A DNA stretch of 64,000 bases from CAUJIW01 sp963205175. Its GTDB lineage: Bacteria > Pseudomonadota > Alphaproteobacteria > Sphingomonadales > Sphingomonadaceae. Position numbers and translations under genes: made by a program. The notes beneath the pieces are model-generated. The model was not told the origin of the DNA. It ran no database searches and saw only the letters and a program-made list of their open reading frames with translations. Of the stretch, positions 54,778 through 63,278 are shown piece by piece. Position 1 is the first letter of the stretch, and every line of letters starts with the position of its first letter. The stretch is from NCBI GenBank assembly GCA_041060555.1, contig JBEUDS010000013.1, one strand, 5' to 3'.

Positions 54778-55653
54778 ATGATTGGCGGGTCCATTCCAGC
54801 CCTGATCACGCCGTTCCGAGATGGCGTCATCGACGAACCGACGTTTCGTACCCTCGTCGAGCGGCAGATCAAAGGTGGCAGCAAGGCGCTGGTGCCGGTG
54901 GGCACGACCGGCGAATCGGCGACGCTGAGCCATGAGGAGCATCACCGGGTCACCGAACTCACCATCGAGGTCGCCGCCGGCCGGGTGCCGGTGATCGCCG
55001 GCTGCGGCTCCAACGCCACCGCCGAGGCGATCAGCCTGATGCAGCACGCCGAAAAGGCGGGCGCCGATGCGGCGCTGGTGGTCTGCCCCTATTACAACAA
55101 GCCGAGCCAGGACGGTCTCTACCAGCATTTCAAGGCGCTGGCCGAGGCGAGCGCGCTGCCGATCATCATCTACAACATCCCCGGCCGCTCGATCGTCGAC
55201 ATGAGCCCGGAGACCATGGGCCGGCTCGCCGAGCTCAAGACCATCATCGGCGTCAAGGACGCGACCGGCAACATTGCCCGCGTCAGCCAGCAGCGCGCCA
55301 CCTGCGGCACCGGCTTCATCCAGCTATCCGGCAACGACGAGACGGCGCTGGCTTTCAACGCCACCGGCGGTGTCGGCTGCATTTCCGTTACCGCCAACGT
55401 GGCGCCCGAACTGTGCGCCCGGTTCCAGGCGGCCAGCCTCGCCGGCGACATGGGTACGGCGCTGGCGCTCAATGACCGGCTGTTCCCGCTGCACCTGGCG
55501 CTGTTCGCCGATGCCTCGCCGGGGCCGACCAAATATGCGCTGCACAAGCTGGGCCTGCTGCCGACGATGGAGATGCGCCTGCCGATGACGGCGCCATCGG
55601 CGGCCGCCTGCGCCAGGGTGGACGCGGCGCTCCAGCACGCCGGCCTGCTCTGA
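54778..55653 (+). CDS. dapA: 4-Hydroxy-tetrahydrodipicolinate synthase
   Basis: Condenses pyruvate with aspartate semialdehyde, the first committed step of lysine and diaminopimelate synthesis. The 291-residue TIM barrel has VGTTGESATLSHEEH, YYNKPSQDGLYQHF, YNIPGRS (Tyr of the proton relay) and GVKDATG (Schiff-base Lys). Start 54778. It is followed 28 bases later by smpB, a common alphaproteobacterial gene order. Confidence 0.96.
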   Translation: MIGGSIPALITPFRDGVIDEPTFRTLVERQIKGGSKALVPVGTTGESATLSHEEHHRVTELTIEVAAGRVPVIAGCGSNATAEAISLMQHAEKAGADAALVVCPYYNKPSQDGLYQHFKALAEASALPIIIYNIPGRSIVDMSPETMGRLAELKTIIGVKDATGNIARVSQQRATCGTGFIQLSGNDETALAFNATGGVGCISVTANVAPELCARFQAASLAGDMGTALALNDRLFPLHLALFADASPGPTKYALHKLGLLPTMEMRLPMTAPSAAACARVDAALQHAGLL

Positions 55654-55681
55654 GGCCCGCTCCGGAGCCCCGTGTGTCGCC

Positions 55682-56167
55682 ATGGCCCGTCCGCATGTCT
55701 CCCAGCCGCTGACCAAGCGCAAGGTGGTCGCCGAGAACCGGCGGGCGCGGTTCGACTATTTCGTCGATGATGTGTACGAGGCGGGCATCGCGCTGACCGG
55801 CACCGAGGTGAAAAGCCTGCGCTTCGGCGAGGGCTCGATCGCCGATTCCTACGCCGAGGTCCGCAATGGCGAGGTCTGGCTGGTCAACGCCAACATCCCC
55901 GAGTTCAGCCACGGCAACCGCTTCAATCACGAGCCCAAGCGGCCGCGCAAGCTGCTGCTGCATGCCCGCGAGGTGGAGAAATTCCACGGCGCCGTCAACC
56001 GCCAGGGCATGACGCTGATCCCGCTGTCGATCTATTTCAACGATCGCGGCCGGGCCAAGGTCGAGCTGGCGCTGGCCAAGGGCAAGAAGCTGCACGACAA
56101 GCGCGAGACCGAGAAGAACCGCGACTGGCAGCGCGAGAAGCAGCGGCTGATGCGCGACAAGGGCTGA
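55682..56167 (+). CDS. smpB: SsrA-binding protein SmpB
   Basis: A 161-residue RNA-binding protein that carries tmRNA into stalled ribosomes. VVAENRRARFDYFVDDVYEAGIALTGTEVKSLR is the N-terminal signature of the OB-fold, NIPEFSHGNRFNHEPKRPRKLLLH the tmRNA-contacting region, and the C-terminal tail (KKLHDKRETEKNRDWQREK) enters the mRNA channel. Complete length. Its RNA partner, ssrA, is also in this window. The gene's last 17 bases are duplicated in tandem. Confidence 0.97.
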   Translation: MARPHVSQPLTKRKVVAENRRARFDYFVDDVYEAGIALTGTEVKSLRFGEGSIADSYAEVRNGEVWLVNANIPEFSHGNRFNHEPKRPRKLLLHAREVEKFHGAVNRQGMTLIPLSIYFNDRGRAKVELALAKGKKLHDKRETEKNRDWQREKQRLMRDKG

Positions 56168-56185
56168 GGCGCGACAGGAGCTGAG
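56152..56185 (+). repeat. 17-bp tandem duplication of the smpB 3' end
   Basis: GCGCGACAAGGGCTGAG (with the stop TGA at 56165) is followed directly by GCGCGACAGGAGCTGAG (TGA at 56182, another frame); two mismatches. Confidence 0.85.
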
Positions 56186-56235
56186 GCGCCCCTGGTGCGC
56201 GGGGGGGGCGTGGTCGTGCCCCCCCGCAACCCATC

Positions 56236-56805
56236 TCAGAACAGGCCGCCGAGATTGAGCAGGGTGGCGATGCCCAGCAGGCCGAACAGCACGGCGGCGA
56301 TGATCCGCACCAGCTTGAGCGGCAGTACCCGCGTCGCGGCCTCGCCCAGCAGCACCGCCGGCACGTTGGCGATCATCATGCCCAGCGTGGTGCCGGCGGC
56401 GACCATCAGCACCGCATGGTAGCGCGCAGCCAGCGCCACGGTGGCGACCTGCGTCTTGTCGCCCATCTCCACCAGGAAGAAGGCGATGGTGGTGCCCAGA
56501 AACGCCCCCCAGGCACCACGATCCTCCGGCGCCTCGTCCATGGTGTCGGGCACCAGCGCCCAGGCGGCCATGGCGAGGAAGGAGGCACCGAGCACCCAGC
56601 GCATGATGTCGGGCGTTAGCAGGTCGGCGACCAGCGTGCCGGCCAGCGCCGCCAGCGCGTGGTTGGCGATGGTGGCGACGAAGATGCCGAGAATGATCGG
56701 CAGCGGGCGTTTGAACTTGGCCGCCAGCAGCAGGGCGAGCAGCTGGGTCTTGTCGCCGATTTCGGCGATGGCGACGATGCCGGTGGAGACGAGCAGGGCT
56801 TCCAT
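56236..56805 (-). CDS. TMEM165/GDT1 family (UPF0016) cation exporter
   Basis: A 189-residue inner-membrane protein with about six helices and two inverted copies of the family signature: AEIGDKTQLLALLLA and VEMGDKTQVATVALA (E-x-G-D-K-T). Bacterial members such as MneA export Mn2+; eukaryotic ones move Ca2+/Mn2+. The start at 56805 follows from the signature position; the open frame extends much further upstream across the riboswitch and the sulfite-oxidase gene but is a shadow there. A yybP-ykoY-like manganese riboswitch in its leader supports a Mn2+ role. Confidence 0.93.
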   Translation of the reverse strand: MEALLVSTGIVAIAEIGDKTQLLALLLAAKFKRPLPIILGIFVATIANHALAALAGTLVADLLTPDIMRWVLGASFLAMAAWALVPDTMDEAPEDRGAWGAFLGTTIAFFLVEMGDKTQVATVALAARYHAVLMVAAGTTLGMMIANVPAVLLGEAATRVLPLKLVRIIAAVLFGLLGIATLLNLGGLF

Positions 56806-56883
56806 GACGCAATCCGGGGGCAGGGGCGGGCAACAACCAGTGACGACCGCGTCGCCCGACCCTGCCAGTGTCGGACGCGGCTC

Positions 56884-57030
56884 GCCAATGGTCTCGCCAA
56901 GGTCGCGGTGCCGTGCGGCACCGTGGTTCCCGGTTGCGCCATGGCCGTGGCGGCCGAGCCACCCGTGCCAAGTCTGTTGACGCAACCCCCTCTGATCCGC
57001 GAGGGCGGCTACTCCCCAATGAAGCGGCTT
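56884..57030 (-). promoter_or_regulatory. Probable yybP-ykoY manganese riboswitch
   Basis: The minus-strand leader of the TMEM165-family gene contains, in order, GGGGAGTAGCCGCCC (57017 down to 57003), GTCAACAGACTTGG (from 56981) and GGCGAGACC (near 56898-56890). These resemble the conserved cross-helix loops of the yybP-ykoY class (GGGGAGUAG, GUCAACAUACUC, GGCAAGAC in E. coli alx/mntP). The stem around GCCGCCC/GGGGGTTGC can form; the outer P1 helix is not clearly visible. About 80 bases remain to the start codon for an expression platform. Confidence 0.72.
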
Positions 57031-57144
57031 TCCCATAGCGTGACGGTGCCGGTATGGCAAGTCACCTGACCTGTTGCCTGCAGGAGGGGCTGGTCGGCGC
57101 GGCCGCGACACTCTATCTGCTGGGGCAGCAAGCACGAGGCAACG

Positions 57145-57861
57145 ATGAGCGACACCGACAGCGACGCGCCGGGGGGCAAGGCCCCTGCCAGTGAAATCCC
57201 ACCCGGGGAGAGCCCTTCCGGCGAGATCCGGGACAAGCTGGTGCAGTCCAAGCAGCAGTGGGCGCGCGAGGGCCGGCTGCTCACCGGCACCAAGGGCGAC
57301 CGCCAGGTCGACCGGCTGCCGCCGGGCCAGCGGCTGGTGACCAACTGGCCGGTGCTCGATCTCGGCATCCAGCCGGCGATTCCGCTCGACGTGTGGACGC
57401 TGACCGTCGATGGCCTGGTGGACAATCCGCTGCGCTGGTCGTGGGCGGATTTTTGCGCCCAGCCCGCCTTCGAGGACGTGTCGGACATCCACTGCGTCAC
57501 CCAGTGGTCGCGCTACGACAACCGCTGGGAAGGCGTCTCCACCCGCCATATCGTCGCCGTGGCGGGGGTGCGGCCGGAGGCCCGCCACGTCGTCCTGCAC
57601 GGCTACGACGGCTACACCACCAACGTCACGCTGGCCCACTTCACCGATACCGACTGTCTGCTGGCCCACAGCCACGACGGCCAGCCGATCGCCCGCGAGC
57701 ATGGCGGCCCGGTGCGGGTGATCATTCCCAAATATTACTTCTGGAAATCCGCCAAGTGGATCAAGCGGATCGAGTTCGTCGACCTCGACAAGCCGGGCTT
57801 CTGGGAAGTGCGCGGCTACCACAATGTCGGCGATCCGTGGGACGAGGAACGCTACAGCTGA
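57145..57861 (+). CDS. Cytosolic sulfite-oxidase-like molybdoenzyme
   Basis: A 238-residue protein of the SUOX/MsrP molybdopterin fold without signal peptide. DVSDIHCVTQWSRYDNRWEGV contains Cys117, the probable molybdenum ligand, and EHGGPVRVIIPKYYFWKSAKWIKRIEF is the family C-terminal signature. Members are annotated sulfite oxidase-like, but their substrate is usually unproven. An N-terminal stretch of about 45 residues is low in complexity. Divergent from the TMEM165-family gene; the Zur-like regulator follows 100 bases later. Confidence 0.92.
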   Translation: MSDTDSDAPGGKAPASEIPPGESPSGEIRDKLVQSKQQWAREGRLLTGTKGDRQVDRLPPGQRLVTNWPVLDLGIQPAIPLDVWTLTVDGLVDNPLRWSWADFCAQPAFEDVSDIHCVTQWSRYDNRWEGVSTRHIVAVAGVRPEARHVVLHGYDGYTTNVTLAHFTDTDCLLAHSHDGQPIAREHGGPVRVIIPKYYFWKSAKWIKRIEFVDLDKPGFWEVRGYHNVGDPWDEERYS

Positions 57862-57965
57862 GCGGGCCGTCCATTTGGCCACGGCCGCGGCCGGGTCGGT
57901 CATGTGGCCGCAGCGCGGCCGGGCGGGTTGTCAATCCATACCCCCACCCCCTATCTTGAGTGTCG

Positions 57966-58439
57966 ATGACCCACGCCTGCGATCATAGCCACCCGGAACT
58001 CGGCGCGCCCGACTTCCTCGCCGCCGCCGAACAGGCGCTGGTGGGGCGCGGCGAACAGTGGACGCCGCTGCGTCAGGCGGTGTTCGAGGCGCTGCTGGCG
58101 GCCGGGGGCCCGGCCAGCGCCTACGACATCGCGGAGCGGGTCTCCGCCGGCCAGGGGCGGCGCATCGCCGCCAACACCGTCTATCGCATCCTCGACCTGT
58201 TCGTCGGCGCCAACCTTGCCAAGCGGGTGGAAAGCCGCAACGCCTTCCTGGTCTGTGCCCACCCCGACCACGCGCACGACTGCATCTTCCTGGTCTGCGA
58301 GTCCTGCGGCGCCACCACCCACATCGACGACGACGGCGTGGCGGCGCAGATTCGGGCGCTGGCGCGCGCGCAGGGCTTCGAGCCGCGCCAGCCGGTGATC
58401 GAGGTCAAGGGCCGCTGCGCGGCCTGCGTGGCGGGCTGA
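57966..58439 (+). CDS. Fur-family regulator, probably Zur
   Basis: A 157-residue winged-helix metal sensor. WTPLRQAVFEALLAAGGPASAYDIAERVS and ANTVYRILDLFVGANLAKRVESRNAFLVC form the DNA-binding domain; HPDHAHDCIFLVCESCGATTHIDDD holds the CxxC structural Zn2+ site and the sensor His residues, and a second CAAC pair ends the chain. These features, with the AYDIAERV wording, resemble Zur more than Fur. A GTG two codons upstream is an alternative start. No zinc uptake genes are adjacent. Confidence 0.88.
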   Translation: MTHACDHSHPELGAPDFLAAAEQALVGRGEQWTPLRQAVFEALLAAGGPASAYDIAERVSAGQGRRIAANTVYRILDLFVGANLAKRVESRNAFLVCAHPDHAHDCIFLVCESCGATTHIDDDGVAAQIRALARAQGFEPRQPVIEVKGRCAACVAG

Positions 58440-58525
58440 ATCCGCCCCCCTCCCTTCGTGGTTCGACAAATGGCGCATGGAGGGCTATAGCGCTGTCATG
58501 GTTTCATTACTTCCCGGAGTTCAGG

Positions 58526-60475
58526 GTGACGGATCGTCTGCCCACGCCACCGTCCTTGACGCCTTCCACGCCGCTGCTTGATCAGGTCCGTCTGCCGGCC
58601 GACGTGCGCCGGCTGACGCCCGAGCAGCTGCCGCAGCTGGCGGAAGAAGTGCGTCAGGAGCTGATCCACGTGGTGAGCCAGACCGGCGGCCATCTCGGCG
58701 CCGGGCTGGGCGTCGTCGAGCTGACGGTGGCGCTGCATCATGTGTTCAATACCCCGGACGACATCCTGATCTGGGATGTCGGTCATCAGGCCTATCCGCA
58801 CAAGATCCTCACCGGCCGGCGCGACCGCATGACGACGCTGCGCCAGGGCGGCGGCCTGTCGGGTTTCACCAAGCGTTCGGAAAGCGTGTACGACCCGTTC
58901 GGCACCGCGCATTCCTCGACCTCCATCTCGGCGGCGATCGGCTTTGCCGTCGCCAACAAGCTCGCCGGCGCGCCGGGCAAGGCGATCGCCGTCATCGGCG
59001 ATGGCGCCATGTCGGCCGGCATGGCCTATGAGGCGATGAACAACGCGCTGGCCGCCGGCAACCGGCTGATCGTCATCCTTAACGACAACGACATGTCGAT
59101 CGCGCCGCCGGTGGGCGCGCTGTCGGCCTATCTTGCCCGGCTGCTGTCGTCGCGCTCCTACATGTCGATCCGCGACATCGGCCGCCACGTCGCCCGCCAT
59201 CTGCCGCGCCCGCTGGCCCAGGCCGCCCGCAAGGCCGAGGAATATGCCCGCGGCATGGCCACCGGCGGCACCCTGTTCGAGGAGCTGGGCTTCTATTACG
59301 TCGGCCCCATCGACGGGCATAACCTCGAACACCTGATCCCGGTGCTGGAGAATGTCCGCGACGCCAAGGAAGGGCCGATTCTGGTCCATGTCGTGACGCA
59401 GAAGGGCAAGGGCTACGCGCCGGCCGAGGAGAGCGCCGACAAATATCATGGCGTCAACAAGTTCGACGTCATCACCGGTGCCCAGCACAAGGCGCCTGCG
59501 AAGGCGCCGCAATATACCCGCGTGTTCGCCCAGGCGCTGATGGCGGAGGCCGCGCGCGACGACAAGGTGGTCGCCATCACCGCCGCCATGCCCTCGGGCA
59601 CCGGGCTCGACCTGTTCGCCCAGGCCTATCCCGACCGCTGCTTCGATGTCGGCATCGCCGAGCAGCACGCGGTCACCTTCGCCGCCGGTCTGGCCGCCCA
59701 GGGCCGCCGGCCGTTCGCCGCGCTCTATTCCACCTTCCTGCAGCGTGCCTACGACCAGGTGGTGCATGACGTGGCGATCCAGAACCTGCCGGTGCGCTTC
59801 GCCATCGATCGCGCCGGTCTGGTCGGCGCCGACGGCGCCACCCACGCCGGTTCGTTCGATGTCACCTATCTTGCCACCCTGCCCAACATGGTGGTGATGG
59901 CGGCGGCGGACGAGGCGGAGCTGGTGCACATGGTCCACACCATGGCGCTGCACGACAGCGGCCCGATCGCCTGCCGCTATCCGCGCGGCGAGGGTACCGG
60001 CGTGCCGCTGCCGGCGACGCCGGAGCGGCTGGAGATCGGCAAGGGCCGCATCGTCCGCGAGGGCGGCAAGGTCGCCATCCTGTCGCTGGGCACCCGGCTG
60101 GCCGAGGCGCTCAAGGCCGCCGACGAGCTGGCCGCCAAGGGCTATCCGGCGACGGTGGCCGACATGCGCTTCGCCAAGCCGCTCGACCTGGCACTGATCC
60201 GCAGACTGGCGCTCGGCCATGACGTGCTGGTGACGGTGGAGGAAGGCGCCATCGGCGGCTTCGGGGCCCATGTGCTGACCTTCCTGTCCGACGAGGGGCT
60301 GCTGGACGCCGGCCTGAAGATCCGCACCCTGCGGCTGCCGGATGTGTTCCAGGATCAGGACAAGCCGGAGAAGATGTACGACGAGGCGGGGCTGAACGCG
60401 CCCGATATCGCCCGCACCGCGCTGGCCGCGCTGCGCCACAACGACGTGTCGCTGGCCGGTACGGCACGCGCCTGA
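58526..60475 (+). CDS. dxs: 1-Deoxy-D-xylulose-5-phosphate synthase
   Basis: First enzyme of the MEP isoprenoid pathway, condensing pyruvate with glyceraldehyde 3-phosphate using thiamine diphosphate. The 649-residue transketolase-like protein has IWDVGHQAYPHKILTGR, the ThDP motif VIGDGAMSAGMAYEAMNNA, GVNKFDV, FDVGIAEQHAVTFAAGLA, and the C-terminal GADGATHAGSFD and VEEGAIGGFGAHV. The start is a GTG at 58526 with GGAG before it. It is usually followed by tlyA in alphaproteobacteria; here vapBC lies between them. Confidence 0.96.
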   Translation: MTDRLPTPPSLTPSTPLLDQVRLPADVRRLTPEQLPQLAEEVRQELIHVVSQTGGHLGAGLGVVELTVALHHVFNTPDDILIWDVGHQAYPHKILTGRRDRMTTLRQGGGLSGFTKRSESVYDPFGTAHSSTSISAAIGFAVANKLAGAPGKAIAVIGDGAMSAGMAYEAMNNALAAGNRLIVILNDNDMSIAPPVGALSAYLARLLSSRSYMSIRDIGRHVARHLPRPLAQAARKAEEYARGMATGGTLFEELGFYYVGPIDGHNLEHLIPVLENVRDAKEGPILVHVVTQKGKGYAPAEESADKYHGVNKFDVITGAQHKAPAKAPQYTRVFAQALMAEAARDDKVVAITAAMPSGTGLDLFAQAYPDRCFDVGIAEQHAVTFAAGLAAQGRRPFAALYSTFLQRAYDQVVHDVAIQNLPVRFAIDRAGLVGADGATHAGSFDVTYLATLPNMVVMAAADEAELVHMVHTMALHDSGPIACRYPRGEGTGVPLPATPERLEIGKGRIVREGGKVAILSLGTRLAEALKAADELAAKGYPATVADMRFAKPLDLALIRRLALGHDVLVTVEEGAIGGFGAHVLTFLSDEGLLDAGLKIRTLRLPDVFQDQDKPEKMYDEAGLNAPDIARTALAALRHNDVSLAGTARA

Positions 60476-60520
60476 GCCCTGATTTGTCCTGATCCCCGAT
60501 TGTCTTGAGATCGGGCTGAA

Positions 60521-60543
60521 TGTATATACACCATGTATCTACA
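60521..60543. promoter_or_regulatory. Palindromic operator upstream of vapBC
   Basis: TGTATATACA, a perfect 10-base palindrome, is followed three bases later by TGTATCTACA, an almost identical copy. Located 20-45 bases before the vapB start, the position expected for VapB/VapBC autoregulation. AT-rich against a GC-rich background. Confidence 0.65.
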
Positions 60544-60564
60544 TTCCCGTGAGGAGCACCACCG

Positions 60565-60822
60565 TTGGGCAAGCAGTATACCGCGCGTCTGTTCCGTACC
60601 GGCGGCAGCCGGGCGGTGCGGATTCCCGCCGAACTGCTGCCACCCGGCGATGAGGTGGTGATCACCAAGGAAGGGGATGCCATCGTCATCCGCGCGGCCT
60701 CGGACAGGTGCCCGACCATGGGTGACCTGCTCGCCGATCTGCCGGCGTGGGGGCCGGCCGAGGACGACCCCTGGGCCGATCTGCCCGATCCGCTCCCCGA
60801 AGCACGCGATCCGCTGGCCTGA
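60565..60822 (+). CDS. vapB: VapB-type antitoxin (AbrB fold)
   Basis: An 85-residue antitoxin. The N-terminal swapped-hairpin DNA-binding domain reads YTARLFRTGGSRAVRIPAELLPPGDEVVITKEGDAIVI, the AbrB/MazE pattern; the C-terminal acidic tail (AEDDPWADLPDPLPEARD) should wrap the toxin. The start is a TTG at 60565, supported by GAGGAG ahead. The stop TGA overlaps the toxin ATG by one base, so they are coupled. Confidence 0.92.
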   Translation: MGKQYTARLFRTGGSRAVRIPAELLPPGDEVVITKEGDAIVIRAASDRCPTMGDLLADLPAWGPAEDDPWADLPDPLPEARDPLA

Positions 60823-61217
60823 TGTTCCTGCTCGATACCAACGTCTGCAGCGCCATCGTCAGGCGGTCGCCATCCACGCTGTTCGACCGTTATGCCGGTC
60901 TGCGCGCCGGTGAGGCGGCGATCTCGGCCATCGTCTATGCCGAAATCCAGTATGGCCGGACCAAGCGACCGCTGGGGCGGGTGCGCGAGACCATCGTCGC
61001 GCGGGTTCTCGCGACGCTTGAGGTGCTGCCATGGACGCAGGTGGCGGCCGAGCATTATGCCGATATTCGTGCCGGGCTGGAGCGGGAGGGGACACCTATC
61101 GGCGCCATGGACATGCTGATCGCGGCCCACGCCCGTTCGGCGGACGCGACACTGGTCACGTTGAACCACCGCGAGTTCGCGCGGGTGCCCGGCCTGCGTG
61201 TCGAGAGCTGGTCATGA
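60822..61217 (+). CDS. vapC: VapC-type PIN-domain toxin ribonuclease
   Basis: A 131-residue PIN-domain nuclease. FLLDTNVC supplies Asp5, YAEIQYG Glu41, GAMDMLIAAHA Asp97 and LVTLNHREFARVPGL the last conserved segment: the acidic Mg2+ site of VapC toxins, which cleave tRNAs or rRNA. Length is normal. It overlaps vapB by one base and tlyA by four (ATGA), so toxin and tlyA translation are coupled, an unusual position inside the dxs-tlyA pair. Confidence 0.92.
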   Translation: MFLLDTNVCSAIVRRSPSTLFDRYAGLRAGEAAISAIVYAEIQYGRTKRPLGRVRETIVARVLATLEVLPWTQVAAEHYADIRAGLEREGTPIGAMDMLIAAHARSADATLVTLNHREFARVPGLRVESWS

Positions 61218-61954
61218 GCAAACAGCGGGTCGATCAGCTGCTCGTCGAGCGCGGGCTGGCCGAAAGCCGGGCACGCGCCCAGGCGTTGGTCATGGCTGGC
61301 CTGGTGTTTTCCGGCGAGCGCAAGATCGCCAAGTCCGGCGACACCCTGGCCGCCGACGCGGCGCTGGAGGTGCGCGGCCGCGACCACCCCTGGGTCAGCC
61401 GCGGCGGCCTGAAGCTCGACCATGCGCTGAGCCATTTCGGCTGGGACATCACGGGTCAGGTGGTCATCGACGTCGGCGCCTCGACCGGCGGCTTCACCGA
61501 CGTGGCGCTGACACGCGGCGCGACGCGGGTCTATGCGGTGGATGTCGGCCACGGCCAGCTGGCGTGGAAGCTGCGTCAGGACGACCGGGTGGTGGTGCTG
61601 GAGAAAACCAACGCGCGGGCGCTCACCACCGCCGAGATCCCCGAGCCGGTGGACCTGGTGGTGTGCGACGCCAGCTTCATCGGCCTGAAAACCGTGCTGC
61701 CGGCGGCGCTGGCGCTCACCAGGCCGCACGCCCGGCTGGTGGCACTGATCAAGCCGCAGTTCGAGGTCGGCAAGGAACGGGTCGGCAAGGGCGGGGTGGT
61801 GCGCGATCCGGCACTGCACGCCGAGGTTTGCGCCGACATCGAGGCGTGGCTGAACGGCCTGCCCGGCTGGCGGGTGACCGGCATCACGCCCAGCCCGATC
61901 ACCGGGCCGGAAGGCAATATCGAGTTTCTGATCGCGGCGGAGAAGCAGGCGTGA
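61214..61954 (+). CDS. tlyA: TlyA-family rRNA methyltransferase / haemolysin-like
   Basis: A 246-residue protein with an N-terminal S4 RNA-binding domain (RVDQLLVERGLAESRARAQALVMAGLV) and an FtsJ-like methyltransferase domain (WVSRGGLKLDHAL, VIDVGASTGGFTDVAL as the SAM motif, and LIKPQFEVGKERVGKGGVVRD). TlyA makes 2'-O-methylcytidine in 16S/23S rRNA in mycobacteria; the haemolysin name is historical. Starts inside the vapC stop codon. Part of the dxs-vapBC-tlyA-methyltransferase run. The first bases after the stop are repeated in the next gene's start. Confidence 0.94.
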   Translation: MSKQRVDQLLVERGLAESRARAQALVMAGLVFSGERKIAKSGDTLAADAALEVRGRDHPWVSRGGLKLDHALSHFGWDITGQVVIDVGASTGGFTDVALTRGATRVYAVDVGHGQLAWKLRQDDRVVVLEKTNARALTTAEIPEPVDLVVCDASFIGLKTVLPAALALTRPHARLVALIKPQFEVGKERVGKGGVVRDPALHAEVCADIEAWLNGLPGWRVTGITPSPITGPEGNIEFLIAAEKQA

Positions 61955-61979
61955 ACGAGGTGCCGGCATGAACGAGGTG
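61952..61979 (+). repeat. 11-bp direct repeat spanning the tlyA stop and next start
   Basis: TGAACGAGGTG occurs at 61952 (its TGA is the tlyA stop) and 61969 (where ATGAACGAGGTG is the start of the next gene), 17 bases apart. Confidence 0.75.
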
Positions 61980-63194
61980 GTGGTCCAGTATCTCGGCGCC
62001 CAGGGCGATGGTGTGGCGCCGCGGCCGCCGGGCAAGCCGCTCTATGTCAAGGGCGCGGCACCTGGCGACATCGCCCGGCTCGACGATACCGGCCTGGTCG
62101 CCGAGCTGGTGCCGGGGCCCAACCGCGCCGAGCCGGTGTGCCGCCACTTCGGCGTCTGCGGCGGCTGCACCCTGCAGCATGTCGCCGAGCCCGCCTACCG
62201 CGCCTGGCTTTCCGAGCGCATCCTGATGGCGCTGGCCCAGCACGAGGTGACGCCGGCCCGGGTGGAGCCGGTGCACCTCAGCCCGCCGGGCAGCCGCCGC
62301 CGGGCCAGCCTGCGGGCGGTGCGGCGCGGCCGGCGGGTCGAGATCGGCTTCAACATCGAGCGCACCCACCGTCTGGTCGATCTGGCGGAATGTCCGGTGC
62401 TGCACCCGGCGCTGCTGGCGGCGCTGCCGCCGCTGCGCGACTTTCTGCGCACCCTGCTGGCCGATGGCCACGCCGCCACCGTACAGCTGACGGTCACCGA
62501 TGCCGGCCTCGACGTCACCCTGTCCGGGCTGAAGGTGCGCGGCTTCGAGCAGGAAGAGGCCTGCGCGGCCTTCGCCGAGGCGGCCGATCTCGCGCGACTG
62601 TCGATCGAGGGCGCCTCGGGGCTCGACGTGATGCTGGAGCGGCGGCCGCCGACGCTGCGCTTCGGTGGCGTGCCGGTGCGGCTGCCGCACAACGTGTTCC
62701 TCCAGGCCACCGCCGATGGCGAGGCGGCGCTGGTCGACGCCGTGCTGGACGCGGTGGGCGGAGCGACGCAGGTGGCGGACCTGTTCGCCGGCGTCGGCAC
62801 CTTCGCGCTGCCGCTTGGCCGCACCGCGCGGGTGCTGGCGGCGGACGCCGCCCAGCCGGCCTTGCAGGCGCTCGACCGGGCGGCACGGGAGGCCGGCCGG
62901 CCGGTCACCGTGACGCACCGCGACCTGTTCCGCCGGCCGATGATCCCGGCGGAGCTGAAGGACATGCAGGCGGTGGTGGTCGATCCGCCGCGCGCCGGCG
63001 CCGAGGCGCAGGTGGAAATGCTGGCGCAGTCCGGCGTTCCGGTGGTGGTGGCGGTGTCGTGCAACCCCAACACCTTCGCCCGCGACGCTCGCCGGCTGGT
63101 CGATGGCGGCTATCGGCTGGAGCGGCTGTGGCCGGTCGGCCAGTTCCTGTGGTCGACGCACGTCGAGCTGGTCGCCCGCTTTGCGCGCGCCTGA
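61968..63194 (+). CDS. RNA m5U methyltransferase, RlmD-like (TrmA/RumA family)
   Basis: A 408-residue SAM-dependent RNA methyltransferase. The iron-sulfur cluster cysteines are CRHFGVCGGC (Cys58, Cys64, Cys67) with a fourth in LAECPVLHP; the SAM domain has VADLFAGVGTFALPLGR, VVVDPPRAGAEAQ and VAVSCNPNTFARD with the catalytic Cys. A short N-terminal TRAM-like strand region precedes the cluster. RlmD and RlmC methylate uridines of 23S rRNA; which target applies cannot be told. It begins within the small repeat at the tlyA stop. Confidence 0.93.
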   Translation: MNEVVVQYLGAQGDGVAPRPPGKPLYVKGAAPGDIARLDDTGLVAELVPGPNRAEPVCRHFGVCGGCTLQHVAEPAYRAWLSERILMALAQHEVTPARVEPVHLSPPGSRRRASLRAVRRGRRVEIGFNIERTHRLVDLAECPVLHPALLAALPPLRDFLRTLLADGHAATVQLTVTDAGLDVTLSGLKVRGFEQEEACAAFAEAADLARLSIEGASGLDVMLERRPPTLRFGGVPVRLPHNVFLQATADGEAALVDAVLDAVGGATQVADLFAGVGTFALPLGRTARVLAADAAQPALQALDRAAREAGRPVTVTHRDLFRRPMIPAELKDMQAVVVDPPRAGAEAQVEMLAQSGVPVVVAVSCNPNTFARDARRLVDGGYRLERLWPVGQFLWSTHVELVARFARA

Positions 63195-63278
63195 GACTGA
63201 CCGCCGATTAACTTGACCTGACGCAAGGCGCCGCCAGCGGGCTTGCGCCAGGGTCGTGAGACTAGAAGGGAAAGTCTC

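Noticed and set aside
57862..57945. Imperfect repeats after the sulfite-oxidase-like gene as a further stop array
   Set aside because: The GGCCGCGGCCGGG-like units start after the stop and do not include it; probably GC-rich low complexity.
58496..60439. 647-codon minus-strand open frame
   Set aside because: Antisense to dxs.
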